Positions 1 through 14,525 of a stretch of 64,000 nt of DNA are shown one piece after another. The notes below the pieces were generated by a model. It did no database searches. It was not told the DNA's origin and saw nothing but the letters and a program-made list of their open reading frames with translations. How positions within the stretch are numbered: position 1 is the first letter of the stretch; each line of letters opens with the position of its first letter. Source of the DNA: Paraspadella gotoi (taxonomy: Eukaryota > Chaetognatha); NCBI GenBank assembly GCA_051294375.1, contig CM119269.1, forward strand, positions 6,371,919-6,435,918, given 5' to 3'. The translations under genes were made by a program, and so were the position numbers.

Positions 1-88
1 TTTGCTTTCCTGAATGATAAAAGAAAGAACATTAGAACATATGACTGATTGTGACTCTTGTCTCCGTCATTTTTCTCTCGGAAATAAT

Positions 89-142
89 ATGGCCATTACG
101 TGTTTTTATACTTCCTCCTTTTTCCGTCGAACGATCCCGTGA
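89..142 (+). other. Possible uORF before the TDRD5-like start
   Basis: An 18-codon frame starts at the ATG at 89 and ends in a TGA at 140-142. The last base of that stop is the first base of the ATG at 142 (a TGATG overlap). If the transcript leader includes this stretch, ribosomes would need to re-initiate or leak past it. The true transcription start is not visible, so this may be non-transcribed DNA or an upstream intron. Confidence 0.25.
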
Positions 143-3100
143 TGACATCTCCTGCCCCCGTCCCCTCCAATGCCGAGGCGATGGAGAAGCTGTTTGAGGA
201 GGCGAAGAAAAACGTGAGGTCGCTTCTCATTTCCACACAGGATGGACTCTCGACGATGGATATTCTCAGAGATTATTCTAACTTCGTCAACAAGCCTCTG
301 CCTTATGCGTAAGTAGTATGTAGGTGAGGTAAACACTACGATAAATTAGAGTAGGATTTGATGGCAAGATTAGGTAATTTTCTCTTTTATTAGAGAGTTG
401 GGTCATTACTCGGTGGAATCATTGCTGATGAACATGCCGGACGTTTGTTACCCTATCGGCGGCTACGGTCATTTCGTTCACTGGGTGGCGGTCGCCGACT
501 CTTCCACCGCCCACATCCAGAAACTGGTTCAATGCCAGCGCGGAACAAAGAGAAAGGAACACGCCCCCCGGTTCCGAATGCCGGATACTATAAAGGGTTA
601 GTCTAACCTTGGGTGAAGTTTCAAGTGGAGGGGGCTGCGAATGTGGCAGGGGGGAAGGAAAGGCTTATAGAATATCAATTTTGATTTAATGTTCTAGGAA
701 ATTACATCCGGGAAACCGGGCAGGGCCTCGGGGCGGCCGCTCCTCTTCGTGGCAGAGATAACGATGCCCGACGAAGGCCCAATCGCTCTCCCATGCCGTT
801 CTCCAACCGGCGCGGTCCTCCGCCTAGTTTGGATTTGCCTTTGGAGCAGAGGTGAAGGCGTTTGGTAACTGATAATTGGGTTCAGATTCACAAATCAAGC
901 CTCTTTCCGTCTTTCCTACCCTTAGCGGTCATCAGTCCATTCCGCGCGCGCTCTCTGGGCGCGACGGGACGCTTAGCAAACAGTCGTCGGTAACTGCGCG
1001 CGCCGATCCACGTTGGTTTCGCAGCGATTCCGCTTCCGGCGGGGCGCCCACACCGACTTCCTCGTCGGTCAAAGTTGCAAACGGGTCGCGACCGCCCTCA
1101 ATCGCCTCGTCGCGATCGAGCGAGTCGGGTACGTCCGTCCCCGTCACCACAACCATCGTCCCCAGCGGCGCAAGAACGGCTGTTGTCACCATTAGTGAGA
1201 AAATCAAATTAATTATCAAATACAATTATCATTGTATGGAAAATAAATTTTGGACAGAATAATTACGTCATTCACGTTATTCTATTCCTCGAAGCTGCCC
1301 CGTCAAAGTGTGTCGAAACGGAGACTATCTCCCTCGTACCAACCCCAGCATCCTCCTCTTCCGTCAACGTCAATTTCGACAAACTCTGGGATGAATTCGT
1401 CCAAGATCGGCCCGTTGCTCCGGCGCCGCTTCAGTCCTCCAGCGCGGCGTCGTCGTCGTCGATGGAACCGTCGCTCGGTCGCGACATTCGCGCGACTTGC
1501 TCTTGGGTTCCGAAGTCAAACTTGGAATCGCGGATTCCGAAAGGAAGCTCGGGGTAATGGGTTGTAACCAGGCTAATTTATTATTAACTCGCTCACAGGC
1601 TGAAGCGCCCCAATTCTCCCATTTCCGTCCTTCAGTCCAAGTCAAATGTTCCGCATCGTCTTCGAGTATCGCGACCTCATCGACGTCCAGTTCAAGGGTC
1701 TCTACATGAAGTTCCCCGACGCGTTTCCGCTCAAAGAGGTCGTCTACGTCGATCCCGAAGACGAATTCAATGGGATTCTCCAGGTCGGGAGATTGGAGGG
1801 TATTAGAGAAAAAAGAGAACGAATGGGAAAGTTGGGTAAGAGAAAAGGAACGAAGGATAAGTTTGATACAAAGTCAAGGATAAAATCTTTGTTTTTCACA
1901 ATTAATGCTTACTTTTGTTCTCTATTTCGGATCAGGCGGTAAATCATCGCATCAGTCGTATGGAGGGAGTTTGGAGTTCTATAGAAGGTCCGATGATGGG
2001 AGAAAATCTTTGTGAACTCAATCGAATCTGGATTACCGGCGGTCTTGGCGTCGAATCCAAGACAAAAGGAAGATTCGTAGTCAAGCAGGTTCTCCCCCTC
2101 GCTTCTCCCTTTACTTACAGAAACTTTAAATCATTTCAATCTATTTTTATCCTTTCACCGGACTACAATCTGGTTCTTTTCGTAGGCGATTCCCACGAAA
2201 TGGAAAGATATCGCTGAACCCGAGAGGCCTTTGGAAGGGGGGCGTCCTCGGCCAGACTACGTTGTTTATCTCTATTGCAGTCTAGCTAGCGACTGTCGTC
2301 AAGTTAAGGTGGGTTTTGAAAGAATTTAGGTTTTTTTTTTGTAGATTTTCTTTTTTTTTTTTTTTTTTTGAATGCATTAATTTTGCAGTCCGCCAAAGCA
2401 TCCAAGAATCCATCTGATCCTCCCGCTCAATCCCGACCCGCTTCCTTTCCCATTTCTGGATCTTTACCTCAAAACTCATGGTTTCGCGCTCGAGATCCAT
2501 CCCCTACCTCTCGCCGCTATTTCTCTGATCCTCGAAAAGCTGGCGTTTTAAAAAAAGTTTCGGCTGCTGTAGATTGCAGGCAAACCATTGCAGGACAGAG
2601 CGATAGTCGTCCACCGCCTGCGTTGCCACCGCCAAAGCAGCCGTTGCCGCAGACGCCAGCAGACCGAGTAGTAAAGACTTCCTCCGTCTCGCCTTCTACC
2701 AAAGTTCCCCCTCCTTCCTCTAACGAAGCGTCTCTCTCCGCGGCCCTTCGCAAAATCTTTGCCAAAAAGCCGAAGGGCGTTTACCTCGGTCGCGTCGCCT
2801 TCGAGTACAAGTCGCTCTTCAAACCCCCGCGCGACTTTCCCGTCGCTGAATTCGGCTGCGAAAACATTCGTCAGGTGCTGGAGAAGTTTCCAGACGAAGT
2901 CGTCGTGGAAGATCTCGTTTCCGGCGTGACGATGGTCAAACCTGCGCCGGCAATGGATTCCGGCCACTCGAGGATAAAGTGCCCCGTAACGACGACCAGC
3001 ACTACAACGACGCCGATCATATCTTTAACATCTCCTTCGAATTCCTCATTAACTTCGAAGCCTCAGGCGGCGAATGGATCGTCGATGATGAATGAAGGTT

Positions 3101-6100
3101 AGGTCTACTCTAAGGAATAAAGTATTTATATACTAACCAAAAGACTCATTTAGATGTTGAATTTCATTTCCTCATCGGAACAAGGCGGCCTCGTTCCTTC
3201 GACTCCCCTCCTCGGGCCCGCTCTGCAACTCATCCCCGACGACATGTCCCCCGAGCGTCGGTGTCGCGCCGAGCACATCCTCTCCAATTGCCTCCGACTC
3301 TGGCGCCAGCTTTCCGTCTCCACGGCCGAGAAGGTCGCCAACTTCGCCGCCCTCTACGAAAGGGATTTCCAGGAATCGTTGGATCTCTCCATGACCGGTT
3401 TTCACGACGTCTGCGACTTGGGCCTCTTTTTGGCTTCCAACGCCGAGGACTTCGAGTTAAAGCCCAATGATTCACGCGTAAACTTTTCCTATGGGCCAAC
3501 TAGTCGCGATCACAACGGCCCTATCGTTGACTATAACCACAACGGTCAAACCGGGGATCTAAACAATAACAACAGTCTAACTGCTGATCGTAACCACGAT
3601 ATCAGGCGATCCTACGACCATCTCAGCAATACCCACAGACCACGTAAAAACGGTACGAAGAAAAGCAATAATTTTTCTCGCATTTCGCGGGCGGAAGATC
3701 AATCCTCGAGATCGGAGTCGAGATCTTCCTGCGGATCGACTCAGACCAACGGCCCGTCGCCGCCGTCATCGAGATCCTCGACCGTGGATAAAAAGTCGGT
3801 CTCCTTCAACCCCACCGTCCGCACGGAGGAGTTGGACCGGGCACCCGTCGACACCGTCCCCGCAGGCGAGGCCTTTGAACTCCGCCCGCCGCCGGAAGTC
3901 GTTCCCGGGGCCGTCGTCGACGTCGTCGTCGGATTCTGGGAGAACACGGAGACTTTGTGGGCGCGATTGGCAGACGCGGATCTTAAGTCGATCATGAATG
4001 GGATCGACGCCTTTTATCAGGTCTTTAAATTCTCTGAACGAAACGAGGAAAGCATGAAAGCATGACGGTATATACAACTATTATACAATATACATGAATA
4101 ATACGCAGAAGTGCGATTGTACTCTGTCAGGAACAAACTCTTGTGGAATCTCGATTGGATCTTTGTGGAAATCCGTATAAACATTTGTGGATTTAATTCA
4201 TTCATTGATTGTCTTATTTAAATAAAGATTCATTGATTATTCATTCATTCGCCATTGATAATTATTTAATTGATTCATTACTATTTTTCCCCTCGGCTAT
4301 CATGAGTTAATGATTATCGAGATTCCACAAGTTTGTTCCTGACAACTCCTTTGTGAAAAGGGTTAAATAGAAGTGGGAAAACGAAGTTGAAAAACTGTGT
4401 TTTTTAAAAAACCCTGCCGATGTTTTTTTGTCTTTGGTTGGTCAGGCGATGCTCCTTTTTTTTCTTCATTAAATATTTTTTATTATAATAAGGGGAAAAT
4501 GTCAATATTATATAGGAGCCATTGACCAAAGTTCATTATTTAATTAATACATTTTCACTTATTTTCATTTTCATTTTCATTCATCGTTAAACTTCTAGGC
4601 TCCCAGAGGAGACCAGTACAGTATCCCGGAGAGCATGATTCGCCCGGGGCTGGTCTGCGCTGCCCTCTACAAAGATGACATTTGGTATCGCGCGGTTATC
4701 GTGGAAGACTTGGGTCCGCAGCGAGAGCTTAAAGGCTTTGGCGTAGTTCGCGCCCTTTTCGTAGATTACGGAAATGTCTCGAGCGTTTTGTACTACAATC
4801 TTAGGTACAAAAAGAATTTAAAATAGTATATCATTATTATTATTTAACTTCATAAAACCATTAAACCCAGATTTCTCCGAAAGACTTTCTTCCGGCACCC
4901 GGTCTTTGCCTTCAAGTGCCGCGTCGACTTCGGACGTCTTCTCGTGACGCCGGCGTCGCCTGACAATGAGAATCTCTTTGCCGCCGTCGACGATCGACTC
5001 CTCGACAACTCCTCCTTTCAGATCCACGTCCTCGAAGTCTCACCCGAAGCCGTCCTCGTCAACGTCCCCCTTCTGGAGAGGGTGAGTCGCACCGATGGTG
5101 GGGGAAAGTGAAGTAGTTGAGAGATAAGGTAAAAGAGATAACGTGATATAAATTTTTCCAAAAGGAGCTCATTGCAAAAAAACTTGCCAAGCAACCGAAA
5201 CCGGAATCCATGGATAAGGTCGCCGATCCAAATGAAGTTGGAAATGCTGCTCTGCGAGAAACGCCTATCAATGAAGAGACGTTGCGGCCGGCTTTCGAAT
5301 TTAACTCCGTTGAGACCTCGACGAGCGAATATAAATCTTACCAAGTCTCTGGAAAACCTGACGCTGAAAACAAAGCCGATGAAGGCCTGTCGGAAGAAAT
5401 TTACGTCGTAGATTCCAGCGTAGAGCTCATTCCTCAAGTCACAGACGTTCAGAATTTTCAAGTTTGCTCCGAAGATGATGATGCTCTCGAAGATGGCGCT
5501 GAATTACAGAACAAAGACTCTAATGCTTCCTTGACAGTTGACGAGGATGACGCTGTAAATAATAAAACTGTTAATGTTCAAGACTCTAATTCCGAAGATG
5601 TTCTAAAAGTTAACAAAAGCGTAAATGAATCAGTTGAGAATGTGAAAGGTGCTGTCGTCGCCGAGGTTCAAGAATTGATCGAATACTTGTTTCGTCGAAT
5701 TGAACTCTCGGCTCAAGAGTTGCTGAGCGAAAATAACGAAGCGACTGCGGCGGCGAATATTGTCAAAAAATCTGTGAAAAACAGCCGTCGGTCCGTTGTC
5801 GTTATCTCTCCTTCTCTCTCTTTGCCGCTCGTCTCTCCTTCGCGAAAAGGATCGGGGAACTCGGCGGAACTCGCCACCGTCATGAGTGACCTCGTCAAGC
5901 TTTTGGACCAAACAACGCCCAAAGGGTCTCCGCTTCCGTTCTCCAGTCCCGATTCGGGAAACGAGTCGCGAAATGAGGCTCAAGGTGAGGCGTTGGCCAT
6001 CGAGTTAGGTTTTCTGGAATGTTTTGTTTGATATACTACGCTCGCTTTCTTTTCTCTCTCATAGCAAGCCGCGAGGATGGATCGAAACCTTCTCTATCTC

Positions 6101-6381
6101 TCGATCCTCCACTGTCTCCGCGTTTCGTCGAAATCCTTCCTCTCGGGACGCCGCCCGTCGTCCCCCCGGACGGGGCCTCCTCCGCCTTGGCCGGTCTCAC
6201 CGCGCTGACTCCGTCGACCTCCTTCGTCTGTCCTCGATTCGTGATCGAATCTCCCTCCCCTCCCGCGGGTTCCACCGCCTCATTTCCATCCGTCTCTTCC
6301 GAGGACGTCCCCATCCTTCCCGATCTCCTCCTCGAAATCTCGCGCATCAGCTCCGACTTTTCGGGAAGCGAACAAGATTGA
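142..6381 (+). CDS. TDRD5: LOTUS/Tudor germline protein, TDRD5 (tejas)-like, 14 exons
   Basis: Proposed exons: 142-308, 394-596, 698-851, 926-1194, 1295-1553, 1636-1783, 1936-2088, 2186-2308, 2389-3097, 3185-4020, 4599-4804, 4871-5081, 5165-5984 and 6065-6381. The lengths sum to 4575 nt, an unbroken 1524-codon frame. Residues ~14-95 form an N-terminal LOTUS (OST-HTH) domain (core 'DILRDYSNFVNKPLPYAELG'). A weak LOTUS-like stretch lies near 357-400, a clear LOTUS at ~603-677 ('KGVYLGRVAFEYKSLF') and another at ~751-820 ('FAALYERDFQESLDLSMTGF'). One extended Tudor domain covers ~969-1146 ('GLVCAALYKDDIWYRAVI', 'LFVDYGNV'). The last ~380 residues are acidic and Ser-rich. Several LOTUS domains with a single Tudor is the TDRD5 plan; TDRD7 has three Tudors. 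Family members act in germ granules in piRNA and transposon control: LOTUS domains bind Vasa-type helicases or RNA and Tudor domains bind methyl-arginine. The exon 6 donor (GTCGGG) and the acceptor at 3184 are the least certain joints. Exons upstream of the window cannot be excluded. Confidence 0.85.
4125..4344. mobile_element. MITE-like inverted-repeat element in a TDRD5-like intron
   Basis: The intron 4021-4598 contains terminal inverted repeats at 4125-4155 and 4316-4344, starting 'TGTCAGGAACAAACT'. They match over 29 bases apart from a 2-base CT insertion in the left arm. The ~160-bp interior is AT-rich with repeated ATTCATTGATT-like motifs and no coding potential. I see no clear target-site duplication, so the superfamily is unassigned. 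A long-stem intronic hairpin not derived from a transposon is the alternative. Confidence 0.55.
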
Positions 6382-6609
6382 GAGAGAGAGAGAGAGCGCG
6401 AGTTTCGTTTTTCTCAAGTTGTGATCGGGAATCGATCGCTTTTCGATCCACGAGATTTTAGCATCCTTATTTTCTTTTGTATACATTTCTAGGGAAAAGA
6501 AACTCATCTTTAATAATTTTGATTTTTTTTTAATACGACGTGCATCGTACCTTATTTTTTAAATTAAATTCTTTTTTCGGTCAGCCGCTTTCATAAAATA
6601 AAAAACATA
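6382..6609. other. Short intergenic spacer between the TDRD5-like and zinc-finger genes
   Basis: Only 228 bp separate the stop codon at 6381 from the next start at 6610. The spacer begins with a short GA tract and ends with an AATAAA at 6598-6603, a possible polyadenylation signal for the upstream gene almost touching the next ATG. The 3' end of one transcript and the leader of the next must overlap or be very close. A shared primary transcript is possible but unproven. Confidence 0.4.
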
Positions 6610-9600
6610 ATGAAAGTCAAAGAAGAAATATTTGATGATTGCTGTTCCACGCAAAAATTGAACCAGCAAAGGTGAGATTACTTATAATTTATAAGATGTA
6701 ATCTAATTCATAACATTTTTAATGGAATTATTAATTTTGTTTTATATATTCATAATTGTTATTGTTGTCTTCTAAATTGAGAGAACACGAAGTCAAGAGT
6801 AGTTTATACCCTTGCTTTTAGTTTTTTCGTTTTGTTGTTCACCCTGATCAAAAGGACACTTTACCTATAAAATTGCTCTTATTATAATTCTCAGAATGCC
6901 AAAAATTGAACCTGGAAATGAAGAAGTTCGAGAGGCATTTTTAAAAGCCCGCGTGAAAGAAGAAAAAGCCGATGCCAGCGTCGGCGACGGGGTTTTCCCT
7001 TACTTTTCGGTCAAGAAAAAGTCTCTCTTGTCCCCAACGCGTCGCGATGGTTGGGACGATAGCGGCAGCGACGCTGCGAGCGGCGCAACGGTCGACTATC
7101 TTTCGGCGAGCAACAACGTTTCGACGCCTTACGATTCGGTCAAACCCAAGTCGGAGTTGCCGTCGACGTCGTCGATAGCCGGTGACTTTGTGACTTCGTT
7201 TCAGGAGTTTGGAACGATAAGGAAGAAAAAATAACAAAACTTAAAAAAACTTTATATATGATCATATATTCCTATTCATATATCCCCCTTATTAATAATA
7301 TGGAACTTATTTTAAGTTATCTCAATTCTGAAATACTGTAATATGCAAAGCAGAAAAAACAACTCTTATTTTATATTCCATGACAAGTTCATCCCTTGCA
7401 TTATCCTCCCTCTTCTCTCTATCGAACTCCCTCCTCTCAGATTTTGTCCACGTGGCGCCGGCGGATTCCTCGACGCCCGAGGAGGTGGTCGTGGTTTCTT
7501 CGATCCACGGGCGTCACCGTCTACATCGCGAGGACCGCAAGTGCTTCATCAAAGAGGCCGACGTTCGCCAATCGAAACGTGAGACAGTTTTGGCCACTAC
7601 AGTCGACGCACCTAAATATAAGTGGGCGACCCCGAGGTCACCCCGACACCAATTGTCACCGACCGAAATCCAAGAAAAAGTCTCGACGCCTTTGAAGTCG
7701 GAGTCGGCGATCGTCCTCGAAGACGACGACGACGACGACGAATTAAAGATTCTCAGCGAGAAAAATGAGGAGATCAAGGAGGCGTGGTCGAGACGACGAA
7801 TTTGCGACGCTTGCGGAATCGCGATAGTCGACTCTAAACACTGGCTGAGGTGAAGACTCCATCGACTCGATCGTCTATTTAATTAATTTAATTTATTCTC
7901 CGCCCATCAGACATGTTCGCACTCGTCGGCATCGTTTCTCCGTGTTATCTCGAATAAGCAGTAGCGACGACAACGGCGGCGGTATCGCTGGCGTGAAAAT
8001 CATTGTGAGAGAAAATCCTCACAAGATCCACGAAAGTCCGTCCCCAGCTTCTACTATCCGAGGCTATGCTCCCACGCAAAATCCTTTTGCCGCTACTATT
8101 TCTGCTCCAGCCTTCGCTCCTTCCCACGACCCTATCCCCGTACCCGTCACAACTCCAGTTCCCACCCCCCTTCCCGCTATTGATTCCAACCGTTCGCGAT
8201 TTTCCATCCCACGCCCCTCCTCAATCGTGTTACCATCCACCACGAAAGCCAAGTTCTCTTGCAAACAATGTAACTTGACTTGCCTCAGCTTCGCAACCTA
8301 CGAATCTCACATTGCTGGTCTGCGGCACAAACGAAATACCGGACCAAAGACGTCGAATCTCGAGAGACAAACGGATAAATTAGAGGCGGAATTTTCGGGC
8401 GAGCCTCACGTCGGCCTGGAATACGTGCAGGGTTGGACCCTTTCCATCTGGCCATTCCTACTGTCTCGCGGAGCAACTCTATAAGTCACTTTTCGGTCGG
8501 TCTGTCGGTCCGACATTTGTTAACACAGAAAATACCATCTACGGGACTGCTTGCGCCACCTTCAGGAATTCTTAAAACTATAAGGAATAAAAGATGAAAT
8601 TATGATGCAGTGTATGTCATGTCATATCATATCATGTGATCAAAGGGAAATACACGTGAAAATAAAGTCACTGTGGCGCAACACATTATTTTAAATATCG
8701 CTTCTCCCCCCATGTCTCCACAGAATACAAATACGGGATGGAAATCCGCTACAATTGTCACGTTTGTACCATCGCGACTCTGCGTGTGGACACTTTGGCG
8801 GATCACGTCAAATCCCTCGATCATCGACGGAAATATATTCAAAGTAATAATAAATATGCATCTTTTCGGTATTGATTTATTTTAATAACATTTATCTAAT
8901 GATAAATGATAAGTCTGCGCCTCTATTTTTTCCATTTGTCCTCAATCTCACCTTCATCTCACCTTCCACCCCCTAACTTCCTTCTCACTATGCCCATCTT
9001 CACTTCACAACAGTGTTACATATTTCGCTGATGCCGTCCGATGACGATGGCGTGGAGACGCCTCTCCATTTTGAACGCGAGGCTCATCGCCTCGAGGGCA
9101 TGCACGGTCGGCAACGCATTATCCGGATCGGCGAGCGACTTCCTCTTGAGATCGGGTGAAGTTGTTCGGGAGGCGCGTAGGGGATGGTTTAGGATAAGGA
9201 TTGATAAACTTTTTTTTTCAAAAATTTAATCTAGTCTTACCTAAGTTATCTCAAACTTTTCAGCCCAAGTACCCAAAGGGAACTCTGCAGCGTTCTAAAG
9301 TTTTATTCAAATATCGAACCTCAATCCAACAAAAAATCGAGCACTTTTCCTTTTCAACATTTCTTCTCTCCACGTCATGTTTCACCGCATTGGTCTCCGA
9401 AGCGTTTGTCTCAACGACCAGTTTCTCTCCCGTCTCCATGCCAACTTTCAAGTCGCCCATCCAGCCGACTTTTAACTCCGCTTTTGCAGTCTCATCAATC
9501 CAGATTACGTGAGAAATTCAAGTCGATTCTATATAACCGGCAAATTAAGACGCGAAACTCCGTCTTCTCCAGTCCAAAGCGACTCCCTGGAAGCTCCGGT

Positions 9601-10828
9601 ACAAAGCGCAGTAGTAGATTCAGTCCAAGGGGGCGCCGTAGTAGTTCCAGTCCCAGGCGACGCCGTACTAGTTTCAGTCCCAGGCGACGCCATACTAGTT
9701 TCAGTCCCAGGCGACGCCGTACTAGTTTCAGTCCCAGGCGACGCCGTAGTAGGTGCAGTCCCAGGCGGCGCCGTACTAGTTTCAGTCCCAGGCGACGCCG
9801 TACTAGTTTCAGTCCCAGGCGACGCCGTACTAGTTTCAGTCCCAGGCGGAGCCGTACTAGTTGCAGTCCCAGCCGGAGCCGTAGTAGTTTCAGTCCCAGG
9901 CGGCGCCGTCGTAGTCCTAGACGGCGCCGTAGTAGTTCCAGTTCAAGGCGGCGGTCTGGATTCTTTAGTCCACGCTATCGTCGGAGAATTTCCAGTACGA
10001 AGCAACTTCGTGCAAGCCCTCGACTGAGGCGACGCCAAGGAAGCTCCAGGCCAAGGAAAAGCCGTAAAGACTCCAGTCCGATGCGAAGCTGTGATAATCA
10101 AAAATTAAGTCTAGGGTCTGCTAGTCTTGAGCGAGACCCAGGAAACCTCTTTAACGGCAATCCTAACTCAAGAACTTTTGCTCGTCGTGATTTAAGAAAC
10201 GCATATCCGAACCGTGGATCCCTTTCTCCCTTCAGTTCAGTTTCGCTCCCACGCGGACATTTCATTGGAAGAAAGACACTCCAACCGCAGTTAAAAATTC
10301 GCTCGCGACCTTTAATCAGTTCGCCAGATCCTCATCGTTCTCGAACCCGAACCATTTCTCTTTCAAGTTCCTCATTCCGTTCTCATTCACGATCACGATC
10401 TCGTTCTCATCCCTCGCGCCGCAGAATCGGCGGCGGAAACCGTTCCAAGACCTCCCGTCGGTCGTCTTCGTCGGCGACGAGCTCGACCTCGTATTCACCC
10501 TCAAAGGAAATCCGGTCGCCGTCGCCCGAATCCGCGACGAGCGAGAATTCCGTCGCTCTGCTTCCATCGCGGGCATCGCCATCCTCATCCCCGGCAGGGG
10601 ATCTGAGTGAAAGGTGACTGAAAATTAAGCGTCTGTTAAGGATCTACTCCCGATGTAGATAACAAATGTTAGTATTAAAAACCTCGAGGGTGGATCTTTT
10701 CATTTCATTATCATTTATAAACTTAAAAATCCGCTAATTTTTTAATTTTTTAATTTTTTTTTTCCAGACGTCACAGAATATTGGAATATCGCGTGGTTCG
10801 GACTGTTCCCAAATCATTTCGGACGTAA
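6610..10828 (+). CDS. Three U1-type zinc fingers plus RS-domain protein, 8 exons
   Basis: Proposed exons: 6610-6671, 6895-7181, 7441-7849, 7911-8431, 8724-8843, 9017-9155, 9264-10613 and 10768-10828. They total 2949 nt, an open frame of 982 codons plus stop. All three fingers have the C-x2-C-x12-H-x5-H spacing of U1/matrin/JAZ-type fingers: ~237-259 ('CDACGIAIV', split by an intron), ~367-394 ('CKQCNLTCL') and ~437-464 ('CHVCTIATL'). The third follows 'GLEYVQEYKYGMEIRY', a lead-in I recognise from matrin-like zinc-finger proteins. Residues ~625-745 are tandem Ser-Phe-Ser-Pro-Arg-rich units, followed by further RS-rich sequence. The N-terminus has two VKEE motifs resembling SUMO acceptor sites. 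The family suggests a nuclear protein that binds structured RNA or spliceosomal partners. I cannot name the orthologue; ZNF318-like or other matrin-type proteins are candidates. Confidence 0.8.
9620..9955 (+). repeat. 27-bp coding minisatellite (RS repeats)
   Basis: About a dozen tandem copies of a 27-bp unit (core 'agtttcagtcccaggcgacg') each encode nine residues of the pattern S-F-S-P-R-R-R-R-T. Because 27 is a multiple of three, copy-number change keeps the frame. A second frame is also open here and reads a Val-Pro-Gly-Asp-Ala repeat; the RS reading is preferred because it continues the spliced zinc-finger frame on both sides. Confidence 0.9.

Positions 10829-14525
<3,697 letters not shown>

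Noticed and set aside
9620-9955. CRISPR-like regular repeat array
   Set aside because: The 27-bp units are directly adjacent with no spacers and are coding. The genome is eukaryotic.
9509-10027. Val-Pro-Gly-Asp-Ala repeat protein in the alternate + frame
   Set aside because: It is the shadow frame of the RS minisatellite; the RS frame joins the zinc-finger exons in correct phase.
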